In this document: piece by piece, positions 1-11,227 of the stretch
Layout: each line of letters starts with the position of its first letter
How positions within the stretch are numbered: position 1 is the first letter of the stretch
Origin: Periplaneta americana
Taxonomy: Eukaryota; Arthropoda; Insecta; Blattodea; Blattidae
Assembly (NCBI RefSeq): GCF_040183065.1
Contig: NC_091117.1
Span: 100,443,001-100,507,000 of the forward strand
Direction of reading: 5' to 3'
DNA: 64,000 nucleotides
Position numbers and translations under genes: made by a program
The notes under the pieces: generated by a model
What the model saw: the letters and a program-made list of their open reading frames with translations, nothing else
Database searches by the model: none
Told to the model about the DNA's origin: nothing

Positions 1-2
1 GT

Positions 3-320
3 TCTAGTGAAGATGCAAAAATGATCCTTCAGTCCATTCAGGAAAATGAAAATGGTGACGATGACATCCATGACAGTGATGACGACGATGATGTTGGTGG
101 TGATGTAGAAATTGTCAACAACAGTGATGTTCCACCAATAATGTCATATAGTGAAGCGCTGGATTGTGTTAAGCGGTTAAAGCAGTTCTACAGTGAAAAG
201 GAAGATGAAAACGGATTGAGAATGGTACAAGACTTATTCATACATAATAAGAACATTACTGTGAAACCAAAATGTACCAAACAAACAAGCATTGCAAGTT
301 TTTTTTTTTTAAAGAAGTGA
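3..320 (+). CDS. Tigger-like transposase, C-terminal fragment
   Basis: The open frame continues from the left edge (the first ATG, at 21, is internal). It has an acidic Asp/Glu-rich stretch, then a helical block (SYSEALDCVKRLKQF ... ENGLRMVQDLF) and the ending KQTSIASFFFLKK. This order is that of the C-terminus of Tigger/jerky/CENP-B-related transposases, which cut and paste DNA in the nucleus through an upstream DDE domain. The catalytic domain and the N-terminal helix-turn-helix domains lie outside the window. A run of ten or more T at 300-310 encodes the terminal Phe run. Whether the full gene is intact is unknown. Confidence 0.75.
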   Translation, partial: SSEDAKMILQSIQENENGDDDIHDSDDDDDVGGDVEIVNNSDVPPIMSYSEALDCVKRLKQFYSEKEDENGLRMVQDLFIHNKNITVKPKCTKQTSIASFFFLKK

Positions 321-594
321 ATGTGAAATACTGTATTGTGTTTTAAATGTTATCAGTGTATGTGTCGGTGTGTTTATGTGTTAAATGTATATAGAAGCTG
401 GAATTCCTGTTTTTCATGTGAGTAGGCCTACAATACTAGTGTATAATAATTACTATAAACTTAATAGAGCATGTATTACAATTTTGATTTCAGCATTCAA
501 TTCAACAGTTTTATATGAGTAAATTGATAATTTCCTTACTATAATAGTTTTATATTATGAAAGCTTTTTCTTTAAAAACCTCTCTTATGCGGAC

Positions 595-656
595 ACCTCT
601 CCATAACGGACACTTTTTGCAGTCCCTATGGTGTCCGTTATAGAGAGGTTTCACTG
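595..656. repeat. Tigger terminal repeat with internal hairpin
   Basis: 595-613 and 631-649 are 19-base inverted arms with one mismatch separated by 17 bases, so the terminus can fold back on itself. A further partial repeat of the same motif lies at 579-596. Such iterated motifs near a transposon end are usually transposase-binding sites (inference). Confidence 0.75.
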
Positions 657-1820
657 TACAAATAAATTAGGCGTTCAGAGCTAAAGTGGATTAAGTCCAT
701 GAGCCGTAGTTTTGAGATAATAGGACTTAAAGTTAACCTGCTCTAGTGGATTATATAATTTCACTAGCAATAATTTTATTATTGCTCCAATCTCAAATTC
801 TAGATTCATAAAATATAAACAATTGTGAATTGATGCAACGCTTTGGTGACTTGATCCACTATGGCTCAGAACATCGTGAACAATAATAATCTGAGCCAAA
901 AGTGACTAGTGTCACCTACCGGCGAATGCTTGGAGATTAAGACTTGAACTATTACTGCTCGGACTCTTCGATAGACACTGCTGGTGAAAGGACGTGTTTT
1001 TTAACGCTACTTCTTACGAGCAAGTCGTTGAAGATAACTTAGTGTATTAGAACTATTTTCTTGTTGTGTTATTTAGTGCTACTTTTGTGTGTAATATATA
1101 TACATATAGAATTAAACTAGACTAGACGTCATTTCGGAAGGCGGTTAGCTTCTATATGCGCCGTAGCATTTCTGGTATGTGACGTCACAAGCTTGTACAG
1201 TAGAACCAATCAGAATCAGTCTATAACAAGCACTTCCTGAGTTCGTTTGTTCACGTGCGAGTGTTTCAATACATTGAATAAGTAAAACTAAAATTTACTA
1301 TGTGTATGTAAGGTAAATAAATGGAAGAAGAGACTGTAAAAACACAAGTATTACACAAGCAGGCGCGGAAAATAGTGTATAAGGTGTATAATTATTATAA
1401 AAACGTTAACGAGCAGAACGCTGCCGGCCATCTTGATGCTGGCAGCAACGTTGCCAACGTGCAAGAAACGACTGCAGAAGCATGAGGTGTGGGATTGAGA
1501 AACGTGCAAAGAATATTGTTAGTGAAGGAAAGAGGGTTTGTTTGATGTCATGCTTACAGTAATCAACGGCTAAGGTCATTATTGTCTTTTGATAATTTAA
1601 ATTCTCTCCTGCGCTATTTGTATTTCACGTGCGTGAAGTACGATGTGGCAATGTTGTACGCTGCCTTGCTCTCTCTATCTGTCTCTCTCGACGCAAACGC
1701 TAGCAGACAACCCGCCTTCCGAATTGCCGTGGACTCTAGTGATTATAAAACGTCAAACTTGTGTTGGCAGAATATCAGCACATCACCACAAGTGGAAACC
1801 CGATAGCGGGTTCTCACAAC

Positions 1821-2172
1821 ATGGCCAATTCGACTCAACGTGTCAACATGGAACACGAATCTACTACACAATCATCTGATTCTGTCGACGGCACAGCCTC
1901 TACACCCGCACGAGTCTACAGACGACCAAAGAAAAACTTGAGCATCATTGAAAGTCAACAAGGAGTATTCACTATCGTGACTGCGAATAAAACATTGCCA
2001 ACAACAACAGTAACAAACAGCACCAAAACTGTAAGTACAAATATCACATCAATAGTGACACCAACAGTAAACAATTCTTCAGCTTCCTCTTCAAAGAGAG
2101 AACCTAAAGAAACGGAAACCACAAAGAAACAAAAATTAAACCAAGAGGGAAACGAACACTGGCAGTCAAATG
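1821..2172 (+). pseudogene. L-A ORF1 (gag-like), N-terminal part
   Basis: Starts at the ATG of MANSTQRVN. The block QQGVFTIVTANKTLPTTTV lines up with QPGVFNIVTSNTTTTTTSV in L-B ORF1, followed by a Thr/Ser-rich low-complexity region and a basic KKQKLN block also found in L-B. This is the poorly conserved N-terminal region of Jockey ORF1, an RNA-binding coat-like protein. The frame is broken at 2173 by hAT-A, whose target duplication GTCAAATG (2165-2172) is the last LINE sequence before the break. Confidence 0.75.
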
Positions 2173-2203
2173 CAGTGGCGTGCGGTGACATTCATCGATA
2201 CCC

Positions 2204-2269
<66 letters not shown>

Positions 2270-5262
2270 TTTGACATAATAGTGAATAAGTGCAATATTA
2301 ATCATCTTAAATATATTAATATAAATATTTAAAATACTTACATAATGCAGGTACGTTATGGGATAACCGTACGCCAGGAATGAAAGTGCTGTTTTGTTAC
2401 TTAATGGTGAACTCCATTCTCCTGTCCTGCACAGCAAAGAAACCTACAGTCCTTTCGAAAAATGTGTCCTTTCGCCTGATTTCTTCAAGAAGATCTGCTT
2501 CAATTGACAGTAACGCCAGATTTGATAGTCTTTTTTCGCCAGTCCTGTTTCTTGAATATGTTTTAATTCGTTTTAATGCTGAGAAAGACCTCTCGACTGA
2601 AGCTGTAGATACTGGTATTGTACATATTAGTGAAATTAACTTTGAAAGCTGTGGAAAACATGTCGAAATGGATTTGTCTGACATTATATGTAATAACTCA
2701 AATGAGTTTTTTTCTTTAAAATCATCAGCAGCATAGAACAGAGCTCATTTCGCAACCTGACTTCCTCAAAATGGTTACCATAGGCACTAAGTAAGTTAGA
2801 GAATTCAATCTGTGGGAACTGCTTTTGATAAATGTCATATTTTCCATTCTCACTTGATATTAGTCCTAAAAATCCTAAGCTACCATAGTCTCGGAATCGA
2901 CTTTCTAGATGGCTGTCAACATTGTCAAATATTTCATAATATATTTGTTTGTAATTCACATTTCTTTTGCATGGTTCTCCGACTTCATCTGCTGTTTCTG
3001 CAAAAACAGTTTCAAATTCATTTCTCATGGCTGATATGTTTCTGCGAGTTTCATCTACTTTCTTCCTACAGAAGGCAATGTCAAAAGATTTGCTTTGAAG
3101 AATGCTATATAGAACACTAGTAAATGCAAATATTTTGTCAAAAGTTCTCAGCAGAAAACAGAAAGTGAAGTCTCTCAAATTTAGAAGGTAACCCTTTACA
3201 GGTGCCAAAATATCTTTCTCAATTTCACTTGAATTGTTTAGCACTGCATCAAACACCTTATATAAGTCATTTCTATGGACATAGACTGTATTTACCAATC
3301 TCTTTGTATAATTCCATCGAGTTGGTGCAACACTAGGTAGCCTCCTCTGTAGAAACGCATCTAGGAACTTGGTTCTCTTGGGTGACTGGGAGAAGAAGGC
3401 AGCAATGCCACTCAGAGTACTAAAAAAATTTTTGCATTCTTTTATGTTATTGACTGTGTTTGATAGTACCAAATTTAGACAGTGCGCATAACAATGTACA
3501 AATAACGCCTGTGAATGTGTCTGTTTAATAAGTGCTTGTACCCCGTTTATACGACCTGCCATTGAGGCCGCTCCATCATAAGACTGTGCGATTAGTTTAT
3601 CATTGCTTTCAAATTCCGTCAAGTATTGTCTTATTAGCTCAGCAATCTCTGGATCTGTTCGATTTTCACTTATATCTTGAAAGCCAATAAACCTTTCTTT
3701 TGTTTGGCCATTATGTACGTATCGGAGTACAATGGAAAATTGTGCAGTATTAGAGACATCTGTTGTTTCGTCAACTAAAACTGCAACATAATTGGCTAAT
3801 TTTATTTCTTCTAATAAAGATTTGGCTACTGCTTCTATTAGATCATTTTGTATTCTATTAGACACGCCTTTGAATACTGTAGAGGTTTCTAAGTGTGCTT
3901 TCAAGAGGGGATCGTATTCTGCAGTATATTTCAGAAGTTCAACATAGTTACCCCTGTTAATGGAAGTACTGGATTCATCATGGCCTCTGAATGCAAGTTC
4001 TTGCTTGCTTAGAAAACACACAGCATGAATAAATCTCTTAAGGAGTTCCCTGTTTTGCTCAACTTTCTTCTTATGAAAAGTTATTTCATTTTTAAGCTGG
4101 TCACTTAGTTGCATGTCAACCCGAACTCTTCCAAAAGAGGCAATTAAATAGGATGCTTTAATGTGCCCAACAGATTGCTCATGAGAAACTGCTGCTTTTG
4201 TGAAGCTCCCTAAGTTAATGTAACCTGATTTTGTCCAGCTGGTATTTCTATCTTGGCCAAATAACAGACAATTCCAACAAAATAGAGAGTTATATTTTCT
4301 GCTTCCAGCTAGCCATAAATATTTCTCATAAGAAGAAACTGTAAAATGTCTGGTACCATTTTTAGATTTATGTACCAAATCTGGCAACTCAGGGGTTGGC
4401 CTACCTTCCTGTATAATGCTCTTCTTTTCTTGAAAAGGCCTCGTTGAAAACGGTCGCTCATGTAGCTTCTCAATTATGCACTCCAATATACTCATTTTTC
4501 ATATAAATTACAAATGTTCTTAATAAAATTAATATAACAACTAGAATATTTCAATGACAATGCCACAAAGCGAACTGCATTAAATACCTTTAACTACTTC
4601 GCGACATGTGTAAATTCTAAGCGTAAACACAATTCAAATTGTAGTTGGCCACGCTTACCAAGTTAACAAACTGAATGCAATAAAAGTCAGTCCAGAAATA
4701 ACTACATTATAAAACATATTAAATAAATTAACTATGTAGGCCTACTGTTTATTAACAAGTTTACATTCCAGCTAAAAGGTAACTTCCAACTTGATACGAG
4801 TAAAATATGTTCAATAATATTATCATCAGTATTTTTAAAACCTTCCGGCTACACTATTGGCTATCCTGATCTGATCAATTCACCATTTATACCTCTATGG
4901 CTCCACGCCAACGAGCTAGAGAAACTCTAGCTCGTTGCTCCACGCGCTAAGAACAGTGAGCTCTCACTGGCTAAGAATTCTGACGTCACCTAACGCCAGC
5001 TTGCAGGATTTCTTACATTATACACGACTAACCCCCTCTCACTCTCTTGCCCGCAAATATAGAGAGCGCATGCGCTAACTCAGTAAATTCAGTATTGCTG
5101 GGTCTGGCGAGCTCTCATCTGACAGCATATCATAGTGGATTCGCGCGTGGGAAATTCAAACTAGATTTATGCAACAATGAATATAGTATAGTAAAACAAC
5201 GGTGTATAGAAATTACTTACCCAAGCAGTGCTGGGGTTGCTGGGGTTGACTGCACGCCACTG
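2173..5262 (-). mobile_element. hAT transposon 'hAT-A'
   Basis: The ends are CAGTGGCGTGC (2173) and GCACGCCACTG (to 5262), flanked by a perfect 8-bp duplication GTCAAATG (2165-2172, 5263-5270), the hAT signature. It carries a nearly full transposase on the minus strand and inserted into ORF1 of L-A. Just inside the left end is an A-run of more than 50 (about 2209-2265). Repeats of CCCCAGCA occur near both ends. Confidence 0.93.
2397..4495 (-). pseudogene. hAT transposase (ZMYM1/TTF-domain type), one frameshift
   Basis: Minus-strand reading begins MSILECIIEKLHERPF at 4495 and stays open for 603 codons to about 2684; the last 95 codons (2684-2397) are in another frame. In order: a TTF/ZMYM-type zinc-binding block (SLFCWNCLLF, about residues 70-80), the first catalytic Asp in AVLVDETTDVSN, the second Asp in QSYDGAASMAG, a YAHCLNLVLS helix, then the C-terminal dimerisation block PVSTASVERSFSALKRIKT. 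The frameshift lies in an A-rich run near 2708-2720 and looks like a simple slip. Apart from that the protein is near full length, so this copy decayed recently. It could not make an active enzyme as written. Confidence 0.87.
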
Positions 5263-6440
5263 GTCAAATGTACACCCATGTATACCATAGAGTAATTCAT
5301 TTTCTCCTCTCGAACAAGAAATGGACCAAGAACATATTTATGAACCCATGGATGACAACAATAAGCAATCCACTAATCCAGATAATACGACTAAAAGAAT
5401 TAGAATGCCTCCAATAGTTGTAAAAAAAATTACCAGATGGAAATTTCTTTGAACAAAACAGGACAATACAAAGTAGGCTGAGTCAACCCATAAAAATTAG
5501 TTACACATCTGACGGCATAAAATACTACACTTCATGCAGAGCTGACTATGACAAACTCTATAATATCTTACAAAATGAAAAACTTCAATTCTATTCCCAT
5601 GAACCACGAGAAAACAAACTCATACAAGTAGTACTAAAACGACTCCCCGCATCTGTTGAATCAGCTATTGTAAAGGAAGAATTAGAAAAACTAGGCTACG
5701 CAATAGAACATGTGCGACAAATGACGATGCCATATCATACACCAGACGGATCCACTCAGCGACACCCAATTCCAATCTGGGTTATAACACTTCCAAACAC
5801 AGAATTTTCTAGAACCATTTATCAATTACACGACATAAACAACCACTTAGTAACTATTGAAGCCTACCGACCAACTCCTCACGTAACACAATGTCACAAA
5901 TGTCAGGGGTTTGGACACACATCAAAACGTTGCAACTCATTGCGTAAAATGTGGAAACGATCATTTATTTGTAGACTGCCCCTCGAAAGAATCCAATACC
6001 CAGCTAAATGCGCCAACTGCCAAGGAACACATACTGCCGGTTACGGACAGTGCCCAATTCAACAAGAACAACGAGACTTGCTTCGACAGAAACTGAGAAA
6101 CAAGCAAACCATAAACTCCACAGCAAACAGACATCTACCAATACCAACACAAGACGACTTTCCTACATTGCGACAACCAAGATCGAGAAATTGATCAGCT
6201 TTCGAAAACACTTTCGGCTCATCTTCAGCATATTCACAATCTGTTTCTGAATCTCTTGCCGATTCATTAAAAGATATTATTGCTCTTCTCCGAGGAATAA
6301 ACATAAAGGGAATTATTCGTACAATTAATATAATAATACAACGCCTCAAAACGACACCAGACCCTTTGTCTAAAATAATGGTTCTACTAGACGGATTTAC
6401 TCTATTCACAAATATGAACTCCACTGTCGATGGACCTTAA
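5263..6440 (+). pseudogene. L-A ORF1, C-terminal part with zinc knuckles
   Basis: Continues ORF1 after hAT-A. It includes the conserved MPPIVV and LPDGNFF region (frameshift in an A-run near 5423-5432), then an open stretch 5712-6194 with IPIWVITLPNTEFSRTIYQL and the zinc-knuckle array CHKCQGFGHTSKRC, a shifted second knuckle near 5950-5995, and CANCQGTHTAGYGQC. This arrangement is the PRE_C2HC plus CCHC region of Jockey-type ORF1. The C-terminal tail reaches a TAA at 6438-6440 and overlaps the ORF2 ATG (6430) by 11 bases. At least two frameshifts are present. Confidence 0.78.
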
Positions 6441-6987
6441 ACCAATGGTAGGACACAAAAATCTGCTATTACTTAATTTTAATGCAAATGGAGTCAAAAA
6501 CCAAACCTACGAAGTACAACTACTAAACAAATATGACATAGATATAGCATGCATCACTGAAACACACTTACAACCAAATACGAAATTTAAAATCTGCAAC
6601 TATAAAATCCATCGTACAGACAGACTTCAGAGAAATGGTGGAGGAACCGCTATAATTATAAAATCCAATATACCTCATAGACGAGCAATATTACCACAAT
6701 TCAACATATTAGAAGCCACTGGAGTTTACATTAATTTCGATAATACTGAATTATTAGTGACATCTGTTTACCATCCACCGTATGTGCAAATGAACGAACC
6801 TGATATGACCTCATTAGTTTCTGTCCATAACAATTTCGTCTGCTGTGGTGATTTCAACGCAAAGAATACAGCCTGGAATTCCCGTATCACTACGCCAAAA
6901 AGTCAATTTCTATTGGACCATTCTATAAAACATTATTATGCGATTGCAGGCCCATTAATGCCAACCCGATATCCTTGATCACAAATA
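6430..6987 (+). pseudogene. L-A ORF2, endonuclease half
   Basis: Begins MDLKPMVGHKNLLLLNFNANG. Motifs of the apurinic-like endonuclease of Jockey LINEs, which nicks the target DNA, follow in order: NFNANG, CITETHLQPN, GGGTAIIIK, SVYHPP and GDFNAKNTAWNS. The frame reaches a TGA at 6976-6978 where L-B has Trp, so that stop is a point mutation. The reading frame is then cut at 6988 by the TA-flanked element and resumes at 11228 in the same frame. Confidence 0.82.
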
Positions 6988-7628
6988 CAGGGACATCATT
7001 TTATTTTTACTAGCATTTTTAATATTAACCTGGCTATACCTTAGGTTCAACACCGTTTGCTACTCCCTTCCACGACCGGAGTTCGATGATACTGGCGTAA
7101 TATACAAACAAATCACTTTGCTAGGTATAGGAGGGAAGAAAAGTAGTTCATCCGTTTACGTAAACTAGGAAATATCGCGATTTTGAGTTTGATCATTTTC
7201 ATTAGGTTTTTGTTTAATCAAAATACAGTACAGTATTAACAATGAGTGTTTGTACTCACGAACTGAGCTGTCCATGTGGACGTATTCATTATGCAGTGTA
7301 TATTATACTGTCTACAGCATATTAGCGTACAACAGTGGCGTGCGCAACCTATTGCATTAGGGTAGGCTCTTCATGTTTGCATGCTACATAAGTATACAAC
7401 TTACAATATCTCGAACATATTGATAATTTGATATAATTTTAGTGAGTTCTGACATCAAACCAGAGCAGCAGCCAGAAGGAGGGTAAGAAAACAGAAACTT
7501 CCGGAAACTAATGATAAAATAAATTGGTAATTAAATAAATCATACCTTATTTACTTAAAGGTGAACTCCATTCTGCGTTCCTTTTTAGAAAACTCCTCAA
7601 TGACATCGCTGTGGAATGTAGGGGATTT

Positions 7629-9963
7629 TCAGATTTCTTTCAGCTTTTTCTTCTCAATGGACATCAAGGCTAAACTGCTTAATCTTTCTTGCCCTTGAGT
7701 TGATCTTTGAAGTGAATTAATCTGCTTAAGGGCAAAAAATGACCTCTCAGCAGATGCAGATGTGCTTGGTATGGTCAAAACCAGTAGGGTCAATTTGTAC
7801 AATTCGACAAATTCTGAGTGGAGTTGTTTTGATTTTAAATGTGTCACCAGTTCATGAGGGTATTTTCCACGAAAATCTTCCATTGAATACAGGACTGTCA
7901 ATTCATTTTTTAGACGAACTATATCAAACACTGCACTGTGCTTTACATTCAGCGCATCCAGGGCGGAATTAGGAAAATTTAATTTATAAGACTGAAATTT
8001 GTTTGGATCAAGCAATGAAATAAATTCCAACTGAGGGAGATTTCCAAACCTATCTGTAATATGTTTTGTCATATTGTCTATTTTTTCAAAAAATATTCTC
8101 CTGTATTTTATGACATCATTTTCCAGGCATTTTCTTTTTCGCGGCACTTCTTCACATTCGACTTCATTACAAACATCACTCCATAATGCATCAAATCTGT
8201 ATCTCTCATGTAGAACAATACGTTTTGTTTCATTAACCTTTTCTACACAATACAGAATATCCAAATGCTTCGTTTGAAGACTGTTGTACAGAATGTCAAT
8301 GTATGCATAGATCTTTGATAACACATTTAGAAGAAATTTGGTCTCAAACTCTGAAAGGAAAGACAAATATCCACGCGCAAGAGCAACAGTTTCACTTTCC
8401 CATTCTGATGAGTTGTTGAGTATATTTTTAAAAACGACTACCAGCAATTCACGGTTCTCCTTTACAACATTGACTATTCTGGAAGAGAAATTCCATCTTG
8501 TGGGTGCATTTCTTGGAATTATTCTGTTGGAATATTCAGTAAGAGCATGCCTGCGTTTTGTAGACTTGGAGAAGAAGCTACTTAGTCCATTCAATGTTTG
8601 AAAAAAGATCCGGCACTCCTTAATACTCATAGCTGACTGAGATAGGACTAGATTTAGGACATGACTGAAACAATGAAAAAAAAATAGAGCTCTAGGATAA
8701 ATGTCTTGACCTGTGGTTTTAAGTCCATTTATTTCTCCAGCCATCTCTGTCGCACCGTCATATGTTTGACCAACTAATTTGTCTCTAATATCATAAGATC
8801 CCACTATGTCCATTACATGATTAAATAAACCATTAGCAGATCTATCTGCACTCACATCAACGAAGGAAATAAACGTTTTTTGAACCTGTGCTGTCTGGTC
8901 ATGGACATACCTGAGAGTGGTGGATAGTTGTGATTTGTTGGTTACATCGGATGTTTCATCTAAAATAACTGCAACATGCTGGGCCATGGAAATGTCATTC
9001 TTAATAGATTCCATCAACACGCCACTGATAGCAGCTATCAGGTCATTTTGAATTCTGTTGATGTGCCCTTAAATGTTGTAGACGACTCTACATGTTCTCG
9101 AAGAGTAGTGTCGTAGCTGCTCAACAAATGTAAACATTCTATATAGTTGCCTTTGTTAGGTGAATCTTCACTTTCGCCATGCCCTCTGAACAGCAGTACT
9201 TGCATGGCTAAGAAGCACGTTGTGTCGATTAGGCTTTTCATTATTTCTCTGTTCTTCTTCACCATTTCATTGTGACGCGCCACATCCGATTTCAATTGTT
9301 GATCAAGTTGGGTGTCAATACGAACACTTCCAAAACAAGAAAGCTGAACAACCGAACGCAAATGACATTGCGATCGTTCGTGTTTGACAATGGCATTGCT
9401 GAGATTATTTAAATTATTATAACCCTCTTTGTTCCACACACTTTGTTCGTTACAAATTAACGGTTAGCACGTCTAGCCGCGAAACCAGGTGGCTCGGGTT
9501 CGATTCCCGGTCGGGGCAAGTTACCTGGTTGAGGTTTTTTCCGGGGTTTTCCCTCAACCCAATATGAGCAAATGCTGGGTAACTTTCGGTGTTGGACCCC
9601 GGACTCATTTCACCGGCATTATCACCTTCATCTCATTCAGACGCTAAATAACCTAAGCTGTTGATAAAGCGTCGTAAAATAGCCTACTAAAAAAATCGTT
9701 ACAAATTAATAAGCATGGCCAGCAAAATAATGACTGCATCCTGTTAGCTAATTAGTTTTCACATATTGGTTCACATTGAAATAACGTAAATATTCTCTAC
9801 TCTTTTCTTTATGTAAAAACTTAAAGTTCGGAAGCGCCGGCACTGGTCTTCCCCCCACAGTTACAATTTCAACTTTTTCGTTCAATGATCTACAACCGAA
9901 AGTCCTTTTAAAAATCTGTTCAATTATACAGTGATCTTCTGCCATATTACAACAATATCGCAC
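7629..9963 (-). pseudogene. hAT-B1 transposase (ZMYM/TTF type), broken
   Basis: Reading right to left: the N-terminal piece MRYCCNMAEDHCIIEQIFKR (9963-9748, ending near the GRPVPALP motif), the zinc-block region disrupted by the SINE, then 9439-9038 (MWNKEGYNNLNNLSNAIVKH ... LLFRGHGES), then a frameshift to 9020-7629. Catalytic-region motifs in the last segment are AVILDETSDVTN, QTYDGATEMAG and HCFSHVLNLVLS; the C-terminal dimerisation block is PSTSASAERSFFALKQINS. The protein is very close to that of hAT-B2 and in places the two complement each other. It is inactive because of the frameshift and SINE. Confidence 0.85.
9461..9695 (+). mobile_element. tRNA-derived SINE (family 1) inside hAT-B1
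   Basis: A 14-bp perfect duplication TCGTTACAAATTAA brackets it (9447-9460 and 9696-9709). It carries a pol III B-box GGTTCGATTCC at about 9508-9519 and the family body (caagttacctggttgagg ... acccaatatgagc) ending in a short A-run. The 5' tRNA-like region is incomplete. The sister element hAT-B2 has the unoccupied site at about 19500-19515. The same family occurs at 52036-52281 and 52492-52746. Confidence 0.92.
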
Positions 9964-11227
9964 TAGTTTTACCTCACTTTGTTTAAATAAACTCTATAAC
10001 ATACTCACTTTACCAATAGAAGTTCAAACAAACACTATAATACAGTAATTTCATCACCAAAAGCGCTTTCATTAGCGCCTACCAGCCTAACGTACTACGG
10101 CAATGTGCAAGACACGTAAATCAGGGCGCATGCGCAAGCTGTTCTAATGTACTGATTATGAAGGGAAACACTACGCTCACTGCAGGGCCAGGGAGGCTCA
10201 GCAAGCCGAGCTCCCCAACTCTCCAGTGACGAAAGATGACGCGAGAGCGAGCAAACAGCGGACAATAATTGAAATGCGACGTACAGTACCAACCAAAAGG
10301 AAATGAAAATAGGATGCCAAGCCAAAATTTGCTGAAATTAGTTAAGGACTCTGCAGACTTTCTTAAATTAACAGTATTACTTTTAAATACAAATTTAATA
10401 AATTTCTTCCTGTCTGTCTGGGTAGGCGCAGCAGACCTAGCCTACCCAGAATGCACGCCACTGGCGTACAATATAGAGAATGAAGTTAAATTGAAAAATA
10501 ATCATAACATGGATATTTAAATACATTTTTGAAAATGGTGGCAGTTTATTTCGATACAGGCTTCAGTTCTAATGTGCATATTATTGCACTATAGACTATT
10601 GCACCTAATTCAAATTACCAGTTTCGTCTTTGTAACTAGTAACTCATGTTGAAATAATTCTGTACCTATTCTATAAAAGAGTAACTTACGCACTGTAAGT
10701 TCAATCTTCACTTTTGCCCGACCCGAAAAGATAAAATTACTCAGACATACTATCTACTGTCCGTCCAAATGGTTATGTCGTAGGGTCATAGAAAGGGAGG
10801 ATGTCACGTGACAGTTAATTACTTAACGATGCCCTTTTATTTAAGTTGTTTTAAACAGTTGTATAATATTACGTAGACGTCCACTTCCTAACAGAAATTA
10901 ATGTTCTCACAAAAGAGCTAAGACGACAGCCCAGCCACTAGCTGGCGAAGAAAAGCAGGTGGTAAACCGGGATACGACGTAGGCAAATGGACGTCAGTAC
11001 CTGTGCGAAAATGATTCAATATTGAAAGCTCTTTCGTCACTGGAAAACGCGAACATATTTTTGGAAAGTAGTGTTTACTTGACCGTAAGGCTACTATGAC
11101 TGTATATGCGGTCTTGGATCTGTGTGGAGGACGGTTGGACTTCATTAGTAGAAGGGGTGGGAGTGAAGTACATTCAAAAACTCAGGTACAATAAAAATTT
11201 AAGTAAAAATAAAATGATATCCCTGTA

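Larger units (their letters stand above)
1..656 (+). mobile_element. 3' part of a Tigger/pogo-type DNA transposon
   Basis: The window opens inside this element. It contains the C-terminal end of a Tigger-like transposase, about 270 bp of AT-rich 3' sequence, and a terminal inverted repeat ending in CACTG at 652-656, followed by TA (657-658), the usual target duplication of Tc1/mariner/pogo elements. The 5' half and the partner inverted repeat lie outside the window, so completeness cannot be judged. Read inward from the end, the terminus begins CAGTGAAACCTCTCTATAAC, a form typical of Tigger ends (family knowledge). Confidence 0.8.
7333..10463 (-). mobile_element. hAT transposon 'hAT-B1'
   Basis: CAGTGGCGTGC at 7333 and GCACGCCACTG ending at 10463 are flanked by a perfect 8-bp duplication GCGTACAA (7325-7332 and 10464-10471). 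A minus-strand transposase occupies the middle. The inner right-end sequence GGTAGGCGCAGCAGACCTAG is shared with hAT-B2. It inserted into the TA-flanked element and later received a SINE at 9461. It is a sister copy of hAT-B2 (16124-20298). Confidence 0.93.
6988..11225. mobile_element. TA-flanked DNA transposon, non-autonomous, split by hAT-B1
   Basis: The ends are CAGGGACATCATTTTATTTT (6988) and its near-complement ending AAAATGATATCCCTG (11225); the inverted repeats run about 25 bp with one or two mismatches and then weaken. A TA sits on each side (6986-6987, 11226-11227). Removing the element and one TA restores the L-A frame against L-B, which confirms the boundaries. Without hAT-B1 it is about 1.1 kb. 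I see no transposase in the remaining sequence. A TA target suggests Tc1/mariner-like origin, but the superfamily is inferred. Confidence 0.8.

Noticed and set aside
2104-2437. Open frames with long Lys or Phe runs
   Set aside because: They are translations of the poly-A stretch near the hAT-A left end.
8338-8601. Plus-strand frame repeated at 18336-18656
   Set aside because: Antisense shadow of the conserved hAT-B transposase; the sharing reflects the coding strand.
9461-9540. tRNA gene
   Set aside because: A-box is incomplete and the TSD and body identify a SINE; the same holds for the tRNA-like heads at 16.1, 20.3, 31.8, 52.1 and 52.7 kb.
10095-10325. Minus-strand frame of 76 codons
   Set aside because: Lies in the non-coding right end of hAT-B1; the sister copy does not keep the frame.
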